From contig NZ_CABPSH010000007.1 in assembly GCF_902459725.1 (NCBI RefSeq), forward strand, positions 145,869 to 209,868: DNA of 64,000 bases, read 5' to 3'. Source of the stretch: Pandoraea eparura (GTDB taxonomy: Bacteria; Pseudomonadota; Gammaproteobacteria; Burkholderiales; Burkholderiaceae). Numbering within the stretch: the stretch's first letter is position 1; each line of letters begins with the position of its first letter. Both the position numbers and the translations under genes were made by a program. Under the pieces are notes generated by a model. It was not told the origin of the DNA, did no database searches, and saw only the letters and a program-made list of their open reading frames with translations. Positions 1-8,560 of this stretch are shown here, in pieces.

Positions 1-425
1 TCCACCCACGCGCCAGCCGCCGAGAGCAGCGTAATCACCGCGCTCGCGCCCGGCACCGGCACCACACCGAGCCCCGCGGCACGCACCGCGTCGACCAGCC
101 GGGCGCCGGGGTCCGAGATCCCCGGGGTGCCCGCGTCCGAAATATAGGCAATGCGCTCGCCACCTCGCAAACGCTCGACCAACCGCGTCGCCGCTTCGTT
201 TTCGTTGTGCTGATGGGCCGCAATCAACGGCTTGTCGATGCCATACCGCTGCAGCAACTGCGCGCTGTTGCGCGTATCTTCACAGGCGATGGCGTCGACC
301 ATTCCGAGGATGTGAAGCGCCCGCACCGTGATGTCGGCGGTATTGCCCAACGGCGTGGCGACGACATACAGCGTGCCCGCCGGGTAATGCTGGCCCTCGG
401 CCAGCGACATCAGGCGCTCATCCAT
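1..425 (-). CDS. rsmI: RsmI, 16S rRNA 2'-O-ribose C1402 methyltransferase (3' part missing)
   Basis: Reading the minus strand from the ATG at 425 gives an open frame to the window edge (about 141 residues). It carries the SAM-dependent tetrapyrrole-methylase fold motifs typical of Rsm[13 protein letters not shown] near the start, CEDTR about residue 47, and the [12 protein letters not shown] loop about residues 90-101. RsmI methylates the ribose of C1402 in 16S rRNA in the cytoplasm. The family is about 280-300 residues, so the C-terminal half lies outside the window. It is divergent from yraN, the arrangement seen around rsmI in many beta- and gamma-proteobacteria. The ATG at 425 was chosen because the nearby ATG in another frame meets a stop after three codons; a start slightly upstream is possible. 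Confidence 0.93.
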   Translation of the reverse strand, partial: MDERLMSLAEGQHYPAGTLYVVATPLGNTADITVRALHILGMVDAIACEDTRNSAQLLQRYGIDKPLIAAHQHNENEAATRLVERLRGGERIAYISDAGTPGISDPGARLVDAVRAAGLGVVPVPGASAVITLLSAAGAWV

Positions 426-505
426 GGCATCGGACTCCCGCAAGCGGCGGCGTCGCCAGGCAGTGCACACCGGCAGTGCCGGCAACGGTAAACATCGGAA
501 CAACC

Positions 506-859
506 ATGTCGAATCAGTTAGGAGAATCGTTCGAGGGCCGCGCCCAGACGTTGCTGGAGCGGCGTGGCTGGCGGCTCGTCGCGCGCAACTATCGGTGCCG
601 CGGCGGCGAAATCGACCTCATTATGCGGGATTGCGCCGGCGTGCTGGTATTCGTCGAGGTGCGTGCCCGCGCGCGCAGCGACTTCGGCGGGGCCGCCGAG
701 AGCATCACGCGCACCAAGCGACGCCGCCTGGCCCTGGCCGCGCGTCACTATCTGTTGCGGCGTCCGGCGGGGTGCTGTCGTTTCGACGTGGTGACGTTCG
801 ACGGGCGTCCGCCCGTGGCACGCTGGCTGCGCGATGCCTTCCGTGCCGACGATCTCTGA
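506..859 (+). CDS. yraN: YraN/UPF0102 family nuclease-like protein
   Basis: A 117-residue protein with the YraN signature of a restriction-endonuclease-like fold: GEIDLIM followed by VFVEVRAR, giving the E-D-ExR(K-like) cluster that in this superfamily binds metal. The N-terminal [17 protein letters not shown] stretch is also typical of UPF0102. The biochemical role of the family is not settled; a Holliday-junction-resolvase-like role has been proposed from the fold. The upstream ATG at 476 would add ten residues that do not resemble the family, so 506 is preferred. It lies divergent from rsmI and 154 bases before the diaA-like gene, reproducing the conserved rsmI-yraN-diaA-dolP neighbourhood of E. 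coli, here without lpoA. Confidence 0.9.
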   Translation: MSNQLGESFEGRAQTLLERRGWRLVARNYRCRGGEIDLIMRDCAGVLVFVEVRARARSDFGGAAESITRTKRRRLALAARHYLLRRPAGCCRFDVVTFDGRPPVARWLRDAFRADDL

Positions 860-935
860 CGGAACCCGCGTGCGCCGGCCCTGTTACACTTGCGAACGCG
901 CCGTTTTCAAGATTTTCAAGACTGACGGCCTTTGA

Positions 936-1601
<666 letters not shown>

Positions 1602-1719
1602 ACCTATTGGCGTCATCAGGCGTCAAGAGCATGACGGGTACTGCGTCGCGGGGGCGGACGGTGCCGGCAGGGCGCGGCGGGGGCCGTCCCGTTCGATCAT
1701 CCAACAAGGAGAATGCCCG

Positions 1720-2487
1720 ATGAATTTCCAACGCGTGGTCAAGCCGCTCGCCGCGGCAGCGTTGATTGTTGCCACCCTGGCCGGTTGTGCCCCCATCATT
1801 CTCGGCGGTGCCGCCACCGGCGCACTCGTCGCCACCGACCGCCGTTCCGTCGGCGCGCAGACGGAAGACAGGGAAATCCAGATCAAGTCCGAAGCCAACA
1901 TCGCGAATAACCTGCCGGACGCCGCGCACGTCAACGTGACGGTCTTCAACCGTCGCGTGCTGCTGACTGGCGAAGTTCCCAACGACGCCAGCAAGCAACG
2001 CGCCGTCGAGATCGTCAATCAGATCAGCAACGTGCGCGGCATCGTCGACGAACTCGCCATCGGACCGGCCAGCTCCTTCGGTTCGCGCTCGAACGACGCG
2101 TGGATCACCAGCAAGGTCAAGGCCAACCTGATCAACACGAAGGAAATCTCGGCCAACGTCTTCAAGGTGGTCACCGAGCGTGGCGACGTGTACCTGCTGG
2201 GCCTCGTCTCAGAAGAGGAAGGCCGTATCGCCGCCAACGTGACCAGCCGTATCGACGGGGTGCAGAAGGTCATCAAGCTGTACGAATACATCAAACCGGA
2301 AGAGGCGCAGCGCCTGTCGACCGAGGCCTCGAAGAACCCCGCGCCGGTGACTGACGATTCGAGCGCCGCGACCGTCACGACCACGCCGATCGACACCGAA
2401 ACGGTCACGGCCAAGCCGCTGTCCTCGCCCGCGCCGATCAGCGACGCACCGATCAAACCCGGCCCGTCGAACAAGACCGGTAACTGA
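1720..2487 (+). CDS. dolP: BON-domain outer-membrane lipoprotein, DolP (YraP)-like
   Basis: 255 residues. A lipoprotein signal peptide ends in the lipobox LAGC with C23 as the lipidated residue. Two BON domains follow, about residues 45-115 (ending in NVRGIVDELAIG) and 125-195 (SKVKANL... ending GVQKVIKLYEYI). The last 60 residues are a low-complexity Thr/Ser/Pro tail absent from E. coli DolP (191 residues). DolP localises at the division site and supports outer-membrane integrity; that role is transferred from synteny and domain order. The start at 1720 follows AAGGAGAAT; a long upstream extension of the frame is rejected because the signal peptide begins at this ATG. About 118 bases separate it from the diaA-like gene. 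Confidence 0.88.
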   Translation: MNFQRVVKPLAAAALIVATLAGCAPIILGGAATGALVATDRRSVGAQTEDREIQIKSEANIANNLPDAAHVNVTVFNRRVLLTGEVPNDASKQRAVEIVNQISNVRGIVDELAIGPASSFGSRSNDAWITSKVKANLINTKEISANVFKVVTERGDVYLLGLVSEEEGRIAANVTSRIDGVQKVIKLYEYIKPEEAQRLSTEASKNPAPVTDDSSAATVTTTPIDTETVTAKPLSSPAPISDAPIKPGPSNKTGN

Positions 2488-2519
2488 CGCACGCTACCCG
2501 AGCGCTTCGGACAGCCCGC

Positions 2520-3026
2520 GTGCGCACGCGTCCCAGCACCGACCCAGCAACGAACCGCCGCGATTGCCAGCGTCGCCCATCGAGACGATGGACGAGGCTG
2601 ACGAGCGCGGCGGCGCTCGTTCTGATGGCCGGAACCGTGGTGATCGCCGCCGGGGCGGCGTCGGCCGCACCGGCCTCCGGCTTACGCGCCGCGTCACCGG
2701 TGTATGTCGAACCGGGAGCGTCGCCGGTGGCCCAACCCGACTGGCAAGCCCGCGACTGGGCGATGGCGTGCATGACTTGTCACAACGCGTCGGCGCCGGT
2801 GAGCGTTGGCAAGGCAACGCTGCCTGCGCTGGAGGGGCGGCCGGTGACGGAACTCATGACCGCGTTGCAAGCCATGCGCGATGGGCAGCGCGCCGCGACG
2901 CTGATGCCCCAACTGCTCAAAGGCTATCGCGACGACGAGTTGCGTCGCATCGCTGCGTACTTCGCCTCGCAGCCGGCAAACAAGGGCGCGTCGGCGTCGC
3001 CGCGCACGCCTCAAACGTCTCGATAG
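2520..3026 (+). CDS. fccA: Monohaem cytochrome c, cytochrome subunit of flavocytochrome c (FccA/SoxE-like)
   Basis: 168 residues from a GTG start, with an N-terminal Arg-rich segment and hydrophobic helix ending ASAA (about 50), consistent with export. One c-type haem site is visible, CMTCH at 84-88, with M129 (TLMP) a likely sixth ligand. It is followed 10 bases later by the flavoprotein subunit fccB, so it is most likely the electron-accepting cytochrome of a periplasmic sulfide dehydrogenase. In Allochromatium the FccA subunit is dihaem; here there is only one CxxCH, as in single-haem versions. The start is uncertain: no clear Shine-Dalgarno precedes the GTG, and an ATG at 2625 would leave only part of the signal peptide. 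Confidence 0.82.
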   Translation: MRTRPSTDPATNRRDCQRRPSRRWTRLTSAAALVLMAGTVVIAAGAASAAPASGLRAASPVYVEPGASPVAQPDWQARDWAMACMTCHNASAPVSVGKATLPALEGRPVTELMTALQAMRDGQRAATLMPQLLKGYRDDELRRIAAYFASQPANKGASASPRTPQTSR

Positions 3027-3036
3027 GGTCGATACG

Positions 3037-4332
3037 ATGCGCCGCCGCGACTTTCTTCTTGGCATGGGCTCGACGGCCGCACTGGCCGGTGCAACCCCCG
3101 CATGGGCGGCACCGCTCTGGCCGACACCGCTCAAGACGCGTGCCCGTGTCGTCGTGATCGGGGGCGGATTTGGCGGCGCGACGGCGGCCAAGGCGCTGCG
3201 CATGCTCTCGGGCAACACGATCGACGTCACCCTGGTCGAACCGAATTCCGCCTTTGTCTCGGCCCCGTTGTCGAACCTTGTAGTGGGCGGCCACTTGCGG
3301 GTGAGCGACCTGACAGTGCCCTACGACCGGCTCGTCGAACGGCACGGCGTGGTCTGGCGACGCACATGCGCCCAGGCCATCGACGCGCCCAACCAACAGG
3401 TGCGGCTCGCCGATGGTGGCCGTCTTTCCTACGACAAGCTCATTGTTGCCCCAGGGGTGTCGCTGCGCAGGGAGGCCATTGCCGGACTTTCCGATCCCGC
3501 GATGCGCGACGCGTTGCCGGTGGGATGGACCGACGCCCGCGAAAGCGCCGCGCTGCACGCCCGTCTGCAGGCCATGCCCGACGGTGGCGTGGTCGCCATT
3601 ACGATTCCCGAGGCGCCATTTCGCTGCCCGCCCGCGCCGTACGAGCGCGCCTGTCAAGTGGCCGCCTGGCTCAAACGGCACAAGCCGCGCGCGAAAGTCC
3701 TCGTCTTCGACACCAACGATCAGGTGCTCGCGGAAGCCGAGCAGTTTCAGGCGATCTGGCGTACCCAATATGCCGGAATTGTCGAGTATCACCCGCAGTT
3801 CAATTGCACGGAGGTTGCGGCCGATGGCACGAAGTGGCTGGCGCGCTTCGAGCTGGGCGAGGAAATCAAGGCCGACGTGCTCAATATCATCCCGCCGATG
3901 CGGGCGGGCGATATTGCGGTGGAAAGTGGGCTGGCGACGGCCAACGGCCGTTGGTGCGACGTCGATTTCCTGACGTTCGCGTCGACCGCGCATCCCGACA
4001 TTCACGTGTTGGGCGACGCCATCCAGATTGCTCCGCAGATGCCGAAGTCCGGCCACATGGCCAACCAGCACGGCAAGGTGTGCGCCGCGGCCATCGTGGC
4101 GTCGCTCTCAGGACGCCCGGTCAATCCGGAACCGCTCTACAGCAACACCTGCTACACGTTCGTGTCGGCAACCGAAGCGATGCATGTGGCCAGTGTTCAC
4201 CGATACGACGCCACGCAGCGCACCATGCTCCCTGTGCCGGGCACGGGCGGTGCATCGCGGCGCGCCACACCGGACGAATTCGCCCTGGGACTCGCATGGG
4301 CGCAAGGCATCTGGGCCGACATGCTGGCGTGA
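3037..4332 (+). CDS. fccB: Flavocytochrome c sulfide dehydrogenase flavoprotein subunit (FccB/SoxF)
   Basis: 431 residues. A Tat signal (RRRDFLLGMG) precedes a Rossmann FAD motif VVVIGGGFGG (38-47). The redox-active disulfide pair characteristic of FCSD is present: C197 in FRCPP and C372 in SNTCY, 175 residues apart, close to the spacing in the Allochromatium enzyme. LGDAIQ (about 325-330) is the second FAD-contacting motif. The enzyme oxidises sulfide to sulfur/polysulfide in the periplasm and passes electrons to the cytochrome encoded by fccA. It lies upstream of the sox cluster but is separated from it by a tpsB gene, whereas soxEF normally sit inside sox operons. Confidence 0.92.
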   Translation: MRRRDFLLGMGSTAALAGATPAWAAPLWPTPLKTRARVVVIGGGFGGATAAKALRMLSGNTIDVTLVEPNSAFVSAPLSNLVVGGHLRVSDLTVPYDRLVERHGVVWRRTCAQAIDAPNQQVRLADGGRLSYDKLIVAPGVSLRREAIAGLSDPAMRDALPVGWTDARESAALHARLQAMPDGGVVAITIPEAPFRCPPAPYERACQVAAWLKRHKPRAKVLVFDTNDQVLAEAEQFQAIWRTQYAGIVEYHPQFNCTEVAADGTKWLARFELGEEIKADVLNIIPPMRAGDIAVESGLATANGRWCDVDFLTFASTAHPDIHVLGDAIQIAPQMPKSGHMANQHGKVCAAAIVASLSGRPVNPEPLYSNTCYTFVSATEAMHVASVHRYDATQRTMLPVPGTGGASRRATPDEFALGLAWAQGIWADMLA

Positions 4333-4463
4333 CGCGGATTTCGGCGGCATTCGCGGTCGTCGAGGCGCGTTTGGAGGGAGGGCTCTAAGCGGCGCAACGA
4401 CCGCGCCATCGTAGGGCGTGATCGCGTTGTTGTGTGGCTGCCGCATCTCCGCAAATTCCTTCG

Positions 4464-4494
4464 TTGACGGGGCCTCACGCCTCTCGGTTACACT
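4464..4494 (+). promoter_or_regulatory. Candidate sigma-70 promoter of the tpsB gene
   Basis: TTGACG at 4464-4469 and TACACT at 4489-4494, 19 bases apart, in the 199-base gap between fccB and tpsB. The expected start point lies about 30 bases before the ATG at 4532, which is preceded by AAGGGG. The -35 box matches five of six consensus positions; the spacer is slightly long. Confidence 0.4.
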
Positions 4495-4531
4495 GGCCGC
4501 ACGAAAAAATAAGCACACAAGGGGCATAGGG

Positions 4532-6295
4532 ATGGCGCATCGCCAGGGAGCGTCCCGTCTTGCGCCACGCATCGCGCGTGGGGATTCGGTCAAGTCGGTC
4601 CGTAGTCGTAAGGTCGTTCAAGTCGTCGCCTTATCGTTTTGCACCGTCGGTCTGCTAAGCATGCAGACAGCCCGGGCCGATGGTAGTCCGGTGCGTGGCG
4701 ATCCGTTGCAAAGCATTCCGAAAATCGAGGTGCCCAAGGCGCCGGCCGCCACCTTTCGTATTCAGCCACCGACGCAGGAAGACGCCCTCAAGTCGCTGCT
4801 CGCGCGCAAGATTACCCCGAAGCGTTTCGGCATCGAAGGCGTCAAGTCGCTGCCGTTCGCCGATGTGGCCGGGGTCTTCGCGCCGCTGGCCGGCAAGGAA
4901 GTGACCATTGGCGATCTGGTCGAAAAGGCCAATCAGGTCACGAAGATGTATCAGGACGCGGGCTATCTGCTGTCCTTCGCGTTCGTGCCCGCGCAAGACT
5001 TCAACGACGGCTTCGTGCGCGTGACGGTTGTCGAAGGCTACATCTCGAGCACGAAAATCAGTGGCAAGCCGGGGCCGTCGGAACAGCGGTTGCGCGACAT
5101 CGCCGCGCACATCGAGGCGGAGCGTCCGCTCAAGCGCGCTACGTTCGAGCGCTATCTGAACCTGCTCACGCTCGTGCCCGGCATGAAGATCAAGGCCGAT
5201 GTGCAGCCGCCCACGCAGACCGACGGCGCGACCGAACTCTCGCTCGATGTCACGCGTCAGCCCGTGGCGCTGGGCACGTCGCTGACCTATAACAACCCGG
5301 GCATTCGCGGCGTGTTCACGGTGACGAGCAACGCGCTCACCCCCCTCGGCGAACAGATCCAGCTCACGGCCATCGCCCCGAAGGGGCATAACGACGAAGA
5401 GTTCTATGCGGCGTCGTACATCCAGCCGCTGGGGTCGAAAGGCTTGCAGGCGCGCGTGGATGCGTCGCACTATCGCGGACAGCCGGACGATCAGGCGCTC
5501 GCCGGTCTGACGCGACACCTCGACACCAAGCGTGTCGCCGTGAGCGTGTCATACCCGATCCTGCTGAACAACCAGCGCAACCTGACGGTCAGCGGCGGCA
5601 TGTACGGCGTGAATTCGCGCGATCGCTATGAAGTGCCGAATTCGCCAAACAACATTAATTCGCAGACGAACGTGCGCGCCGCGCAGGTGCAACTCTCATA
5701 CAACGAGGTCACTGAGAAGCAGACCCGCAGCGCCACGCTGGGGGTGTTCAAGGGCTTTACCGGGATGGGCGCGAGCCAGTCGTACACGACGCAGCCGGCC
5801 GGCGTCGCGCAAGTGCTCGGTCCCTACGATCTCGGCTTCTGGCGCTTCACGCTCGACGGCAAGCAGGGGCTCGTGCTGCCATGGGAGTTCGGTGTCGTCG
5901 TCGCTGCGGGGGCGCAGTACAGCGCCAACACGCTGCCGACATCCGAACAGGCGACGTTCGGCGGTCAGCGCTTCGGCCTCGGCTATCCGGCAGGTGAAAT
6001 CGCCGGGGACAAGGGCTGGGGGGCGTCGATCGAACTGAATCGGATGTTCCGCACCGACTTCCGCTTCCTCAAGACGATCCAGCCGTATCTGGTGCTCGAC
6101 ACGGCGCGCGTCTACCTGAGCTCGGGGCAGTTGTTCCACAATCAGCTCGCGTCCGTGGGCCTGGGCGTGCGGCTCTCCGACAGCAAGTATTACTCGCTCG
6201 ACCTGTCCGTCGCCAAGCCGATGGCCGATGCCCCGACCAACTCGCCAAGCCGTCCGCTGCGGTTCAACGCGAACTGGTCATATCAATTCGAGTGA
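4532..6295 (+). CDS. ShlB/FhaC/HecB-family two-partner secretion transporter (TpsB), orphan
   Basis: 587 residues. After a signal peptide ending ARA (about 50) comes a proline-containing linker, a POTRA_2 region (about 90-180, containing GYLLSFAFVPAQDF and VRVTVVEGYI), a second POTRA, and a C-terminal 16-strand barrel region with alternating aromatic/polar strands ending in NWSYQFE with the terminal aromatic pattern of outer-membrane proteins. TpsB proteins secrete large TpsA exoproteins across the outer membrane. No TpsA (haemagglutinin-repeat) gene lies next to it, so its substrate is elsewhere or lost. The ATG at 4532 is preferred over a longer frame from 4418 because it has a Shine-Dalgarno site and begins the signal peptide. 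It sits between fccB and soxR with no functional link to either. Confidence 0.9.
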   Translation: MAHRQGASRLAPRIARGDSVKSVRSRKVVQVVALSFCTVGLLSMQTARADGSPVRGDPLQSIPKIEVPKAPAATFRIQPPTQEDALKSLLARKITPKRFGIEGVKSLPFADVAGVFAPLAGKEVTIGDLVEKANQVTKMYQDAGYLLSFAFVPAQDFNDGFVRVTVVEGYISSTKISGKPGPSEQRLRDIAAHIEAERPLKRATFERYLNLLTLVPGMKIKADVQPPTQTDGATELSLDVTRQPVALGTSLTYNNPGIRGVFTVTSNALTPLGEQIQLTAIAPKGHNDEEFYAASYIQPLGSKGLQARVDASHYRGQPDDQALAGLTRHLDTKRVAVSVSYPILLNNQRNLTVSGGMYGVNSRDRYEVPNSPNNINSQTNVRAAQVQLSYNEVTEKQTRSATLGVFKGFTGMGASQSYTTQPAGVAQVLGPYDLGFWRFTLDGKQGLVLPWEFGVVVAAGAQYSANTLPTSEQATFGGQRFGLGYPAGEIAGDKGWGASIELNRMFRTDFRFLKTIQPYLVLDTARVYLSSGQLFHNQLASVGLGVRLSDSKYYSLDLSVAKPMADAPTNSPSRPLRFNANWSYQFE

Positions 6296-6687
6296 GACGG
6301 GAGGGCGATTCGTTGCCGCACCGTCACGTCCAGGGGGCGCCATCCGCAAAATGTGGTGTTCTCGCGCGCCGTCCCTGGCCTCTTTTTTATCGGGGCTTTC
6401 CCTGATGCCTCCGCCCGCCGTGCCGTCATGCGTGCCGCTGCGCCTGACGGCACGCACGGCGTTGCGCGTCGCGCAATCGGTTGCTGGGTGGTGCGCTATA
6501 TCTCTGGGTATACATAGCGACGCGATGGACCAGCGCGAAATTTGCGACATCCTCAGCGACCCATCCACCTCCGGCTTGCTGCAGTGCAGCTTGCTTCCTT
6601 CGCCCGTTGTTTTGATTATCCGTATATGCGTCTTTAGGCATATACGAAATTCCCAGTGCCTGCATACGAACTCAAAGACTGACCGTC
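6296..6687. promoter_or_regulatory. 392-base regulatory gap before soxR, rich in inverted repeats
   Basis: No gene is supported here. It holds four inverted repeats: TGCCGTCA/TGACGGCA (6421-6428 and 6445-6452), a 15-base near-perfect palindrome TTGCGCG-T-CGCGCAA (6462-6476), CGCTAT/ATAGCG (6494-6499 and 6514-6519), and CGTATATGC/GCATATACG (6621-6646). A T-rich stretch at about 6382-6388 follows the end of tpsB but has no clear stem before it. The cluster of dyads fits a regulatory region for soxR and possibly tpsB messenger 3' processing. Confidence 0.5.
6621..6646. promoter_or_regulatory. Candidate SoxR operator (9-bp inverted repeat)
   Basis: CGTATATGC (6621-6629) and its exact complement GCATATACG (6638-6646) are separated by 8 bases, centred about 55 bases before the soxR ATG. 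A further partial half-site GCATACG occurs at 6662-6668. ArsR-family repressors bind AT-rich dyads of this size upstream of their own genes, so autoregulation by SoxR is the simplest reading. Binding itself is an inference. Confidence 0.5.
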
Positions 6688-7035
6688 ATGGAAGAACTCG
6701 ATCGCGTATTCGAAAAGGTGTCGCACTACTTCAGCCTGCTCTCCGAGCCGACCCGGTTGCGGATTCTGCATGCGTTGTGCGGTGGCGAGCGCTCGGTGAA
6801 CGAGGTGGTGACGCACGTGGGGTCGTCGCAGACGAACGTATCGCGGCATCTCGGGGCGATGTACCAGGCGGGTGTGTTGGCACGGCGTCGCGACGGGAAC
6901 CAGGTGTATTACACGATCGCGGATACCGGGGTGGTCGAGATATGCCGCGCGGTGTGCGTGCAGGTCGCCGGCCGACTCGAGGAGGAGGCCCTGCCGGAGC
7001 GAGCCGTCGATGGCTTCATGCCACGCACGAACTGA
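6688..7035 (+). CDS. soxR: ArsR-family transcriptional regulator of the sox cluster (SoxR type)
   Basis: 115 residues forming a winged helix: LSEPTRLRILHAL (18-30), the recognition helix SSQTNVSRHLGAMYQAG (46-62) and the wing RRRDGNQVYYTI (67-78). Three cysteines are present: C31 just after helix 2, and C86 and C90 in the last helix. In thiol-sensing ArsR proteins such as SqrR/BigR one Cys near helix 2 and one in the C-terminal helix form a tetrasulfide on exposure to reactive sulfur; C31 with C86 or C90 is compatible with that. Position directly upstream of soxC and the dyad at 6621-6646 support a role as repressor of sox genes. This is not the [2Fe-2S] superoxide-responsive SoxR of enterics. 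Confidence 0.85.
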   Translation: MEELDRVFEKVSHYFSLLSEPTRLRILHALCGGERSVNEVVTHVGSSQTNVSRHLGAMYQAGVLARRRDGNQVYYTIADTGVVEICRAVCVQVAGRLEEEALPERAVDGFMPRTN

Positions 7036-7192
7036 CGCGCGCCGCAGGCCATGGCAACACCGTAACACCGCAGCACGGCAATACCCGTAGGTCAGTGCGG
7101 CAAGCAGACCGCACATATCGATTCGTACGCAAGCGGTAAGCCGTCCGTGTCTTCGCGACGCTGGCGGACGCCACAGAACGCGAGGAGACAGG

Positions 7193-8560
7193 GTGAGCAA
7201 GACCAGCGATAGCGCATCGCGAGCCGGCCGTTTGCGCCGGGCTCCGGAGAACTTCGTCGACAGCACGCTTGCCGACGATATTGCCCGTGACGGGTTGAAT
7301 CCCACCCGGCGCAACTTCCTGCAGCGCAGCTTCCTGGCCGCCGGTGCCGCGCTCGCGGGCGGCGCGGCCTTTGCCGCCGACGCACCCAAGGGAGCCGGGG
7401 ATCCGATGATTCTCGAACCGCGTCCGTGGGCCACGTCGCTCGGCCAGCCGGTCGCGGCGCGTCCGTACGGCATGCCGTCGAAGTTCGAGGCGAACCTGCA
7501 ACGTCGTCAGTCGCCAGGACTGACGCAGACGGCGCAGGCATCGGTGGCGTTCACGCCGTTGCAGGGCCTGTTCGGCATCATCACGCCCAGCGGCCTGCAC
7601 TTCGAGCGCCATCACCAGGGCTGGCAGGAGATCGATCCGACGCAGCATCGCCTGATGGTGCACGGCCTCGTGCGCGAAGCGAAGGTGTACACGATGGACG
7701 ACATCATGCGCCTGCCATCCGTGTCGCGCATGCACTTCATCGAATGCGGCGCGAACACCGGTATGGAGTGGGGCAACGCCGCGGTGCCGACCGTCCAGTA
7801 CACGCATGGCATGCTGTCATGCTGCGAGTTCACGGGGGTGCCCCTGTCGGTGCTGCTCGACGACGTGGGCGCCGACACCAAGCGCGGGCAATACCTGCTT
7901 GCCGAAGGCGGCGACGGCTCCGGCATGACCCGCACGATCTCGATGGAGGCGGCGCTCTCCGATGTGCTCGTCGCCTGGGGCATGAACGGCGAAATGCTGC
8001 GTCCCGAGAACGGCTATCCGCTGCGGCTGGTCGTGCCCGGCGTGCAGGGCGTGTCGTGGGTGAAATGGCTGCGCCGCATCAAGGTCGGCGACGCACCGTG
8101 GAATACCAAGGATGAAACGAGCCATTACGTCGACCTGATGCCGGATGGCCAGCATCGCCAGTACACATCCATCCAGGAGTGCAAGTCGGTCATCACGTCG
8201 CCCTCCGGCGGACAGGCGCTGCTCGATCGCGGCTACTTCAACGTGACGGGCCTTGCCTGGTCGGGCCGGGGCCGCATCAAACGGGTCGACGTGTCGACCG
8301 ATGGCGGCAAAACGTGGCGCGCGGCGCGGCTCGAATCGCCTGTGCTGCCAAAGTGCCTCACACGCTTCAACTTCGACTGGCAATGGGACGGGTCGCCGGC
8401 GCTGCTGCAAAGCCGGGCCGTGGACGAGACGGGCTTCGTGCAGCCGCGTTACCGGCAGTTGCGCGAAGTTCGGGGCACGAAGTCGATCTATCACAACAAC
8501 GCGATCCAGACGTGGCAAGTGGCGACGAACGGGGAGGTGACCAATGTCCACGTCGATTGA
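7193..8560 (+). CDS. soxC: SoxC, molybdopterin subunit of sulfane dehydrogenase SoxCD
   Basis: 455 residues from GTG, with GAGGAGA upstream. A Tat signal (RRNFLQRSFLAAG, about 39-51) exports the folded cofactor-bearing protein. The oxidoreductase molybdopterin-binding domain contains IECGANTGMEWG with C185 as the molybdenum thiolate ligand, followed by the C-terminal Mo-co dimerisation domain (about 320-440, including VDVSTDGGKTW). SoxCD removes six electrons from the SoxY-bound sulfane sulfur, so its presence means thiosulfate is taken to sulfate without stored sulfur. It overlaps soxD by 17 bases. Confidence 0.95.
   Translation: MSKTSDSASRAGRLRRAPENFVDSTLADDIARDGLNPTRRNFLQRSFLAAGAALAGGAAFAADAPKGAGDPMILEPRPWATSLGQPVAARPYGMPSKFEANLQRRQSPGLTQTAQASVAFTPLQGLFGIITPSGLHFERHHQGWQEIDPTQHRLMVHGLVREAKVYTMDDIMRLPSVSRMHFIECGANTGMEWGNAAVPTVQYTHGMLSCCEFTGVPLSVLLDDVGADTKRGQYLLAEGGDGSGMTRTISMEAALSDVLVAWGMNGEMLRPENGYPLRLVVPGVQGVSWVKWLRRIKVGDAPWNTKDETSHYVDLMPDGQHRQYTSIQECKSVITSPSGGQALLDRGYFNVTGLAWSGRGRIKRVDVSTDGGKTWRAARLESPVLPKCLTRFNFDWQWDGSPALLQSRAVDETGFVQPRYRQLREVRGTKSIYHNNAIQTWQVATNGEVTNVHVD

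Noticed and set aside
6688..7035. Redox SoxR ([2Fe-2S] MerR-type) regulator
   Set aside because: The fold is a winged-helix ArsR protein without the CxxCxCxxxxxC cluster; only the sox-operon SoxR name applies.
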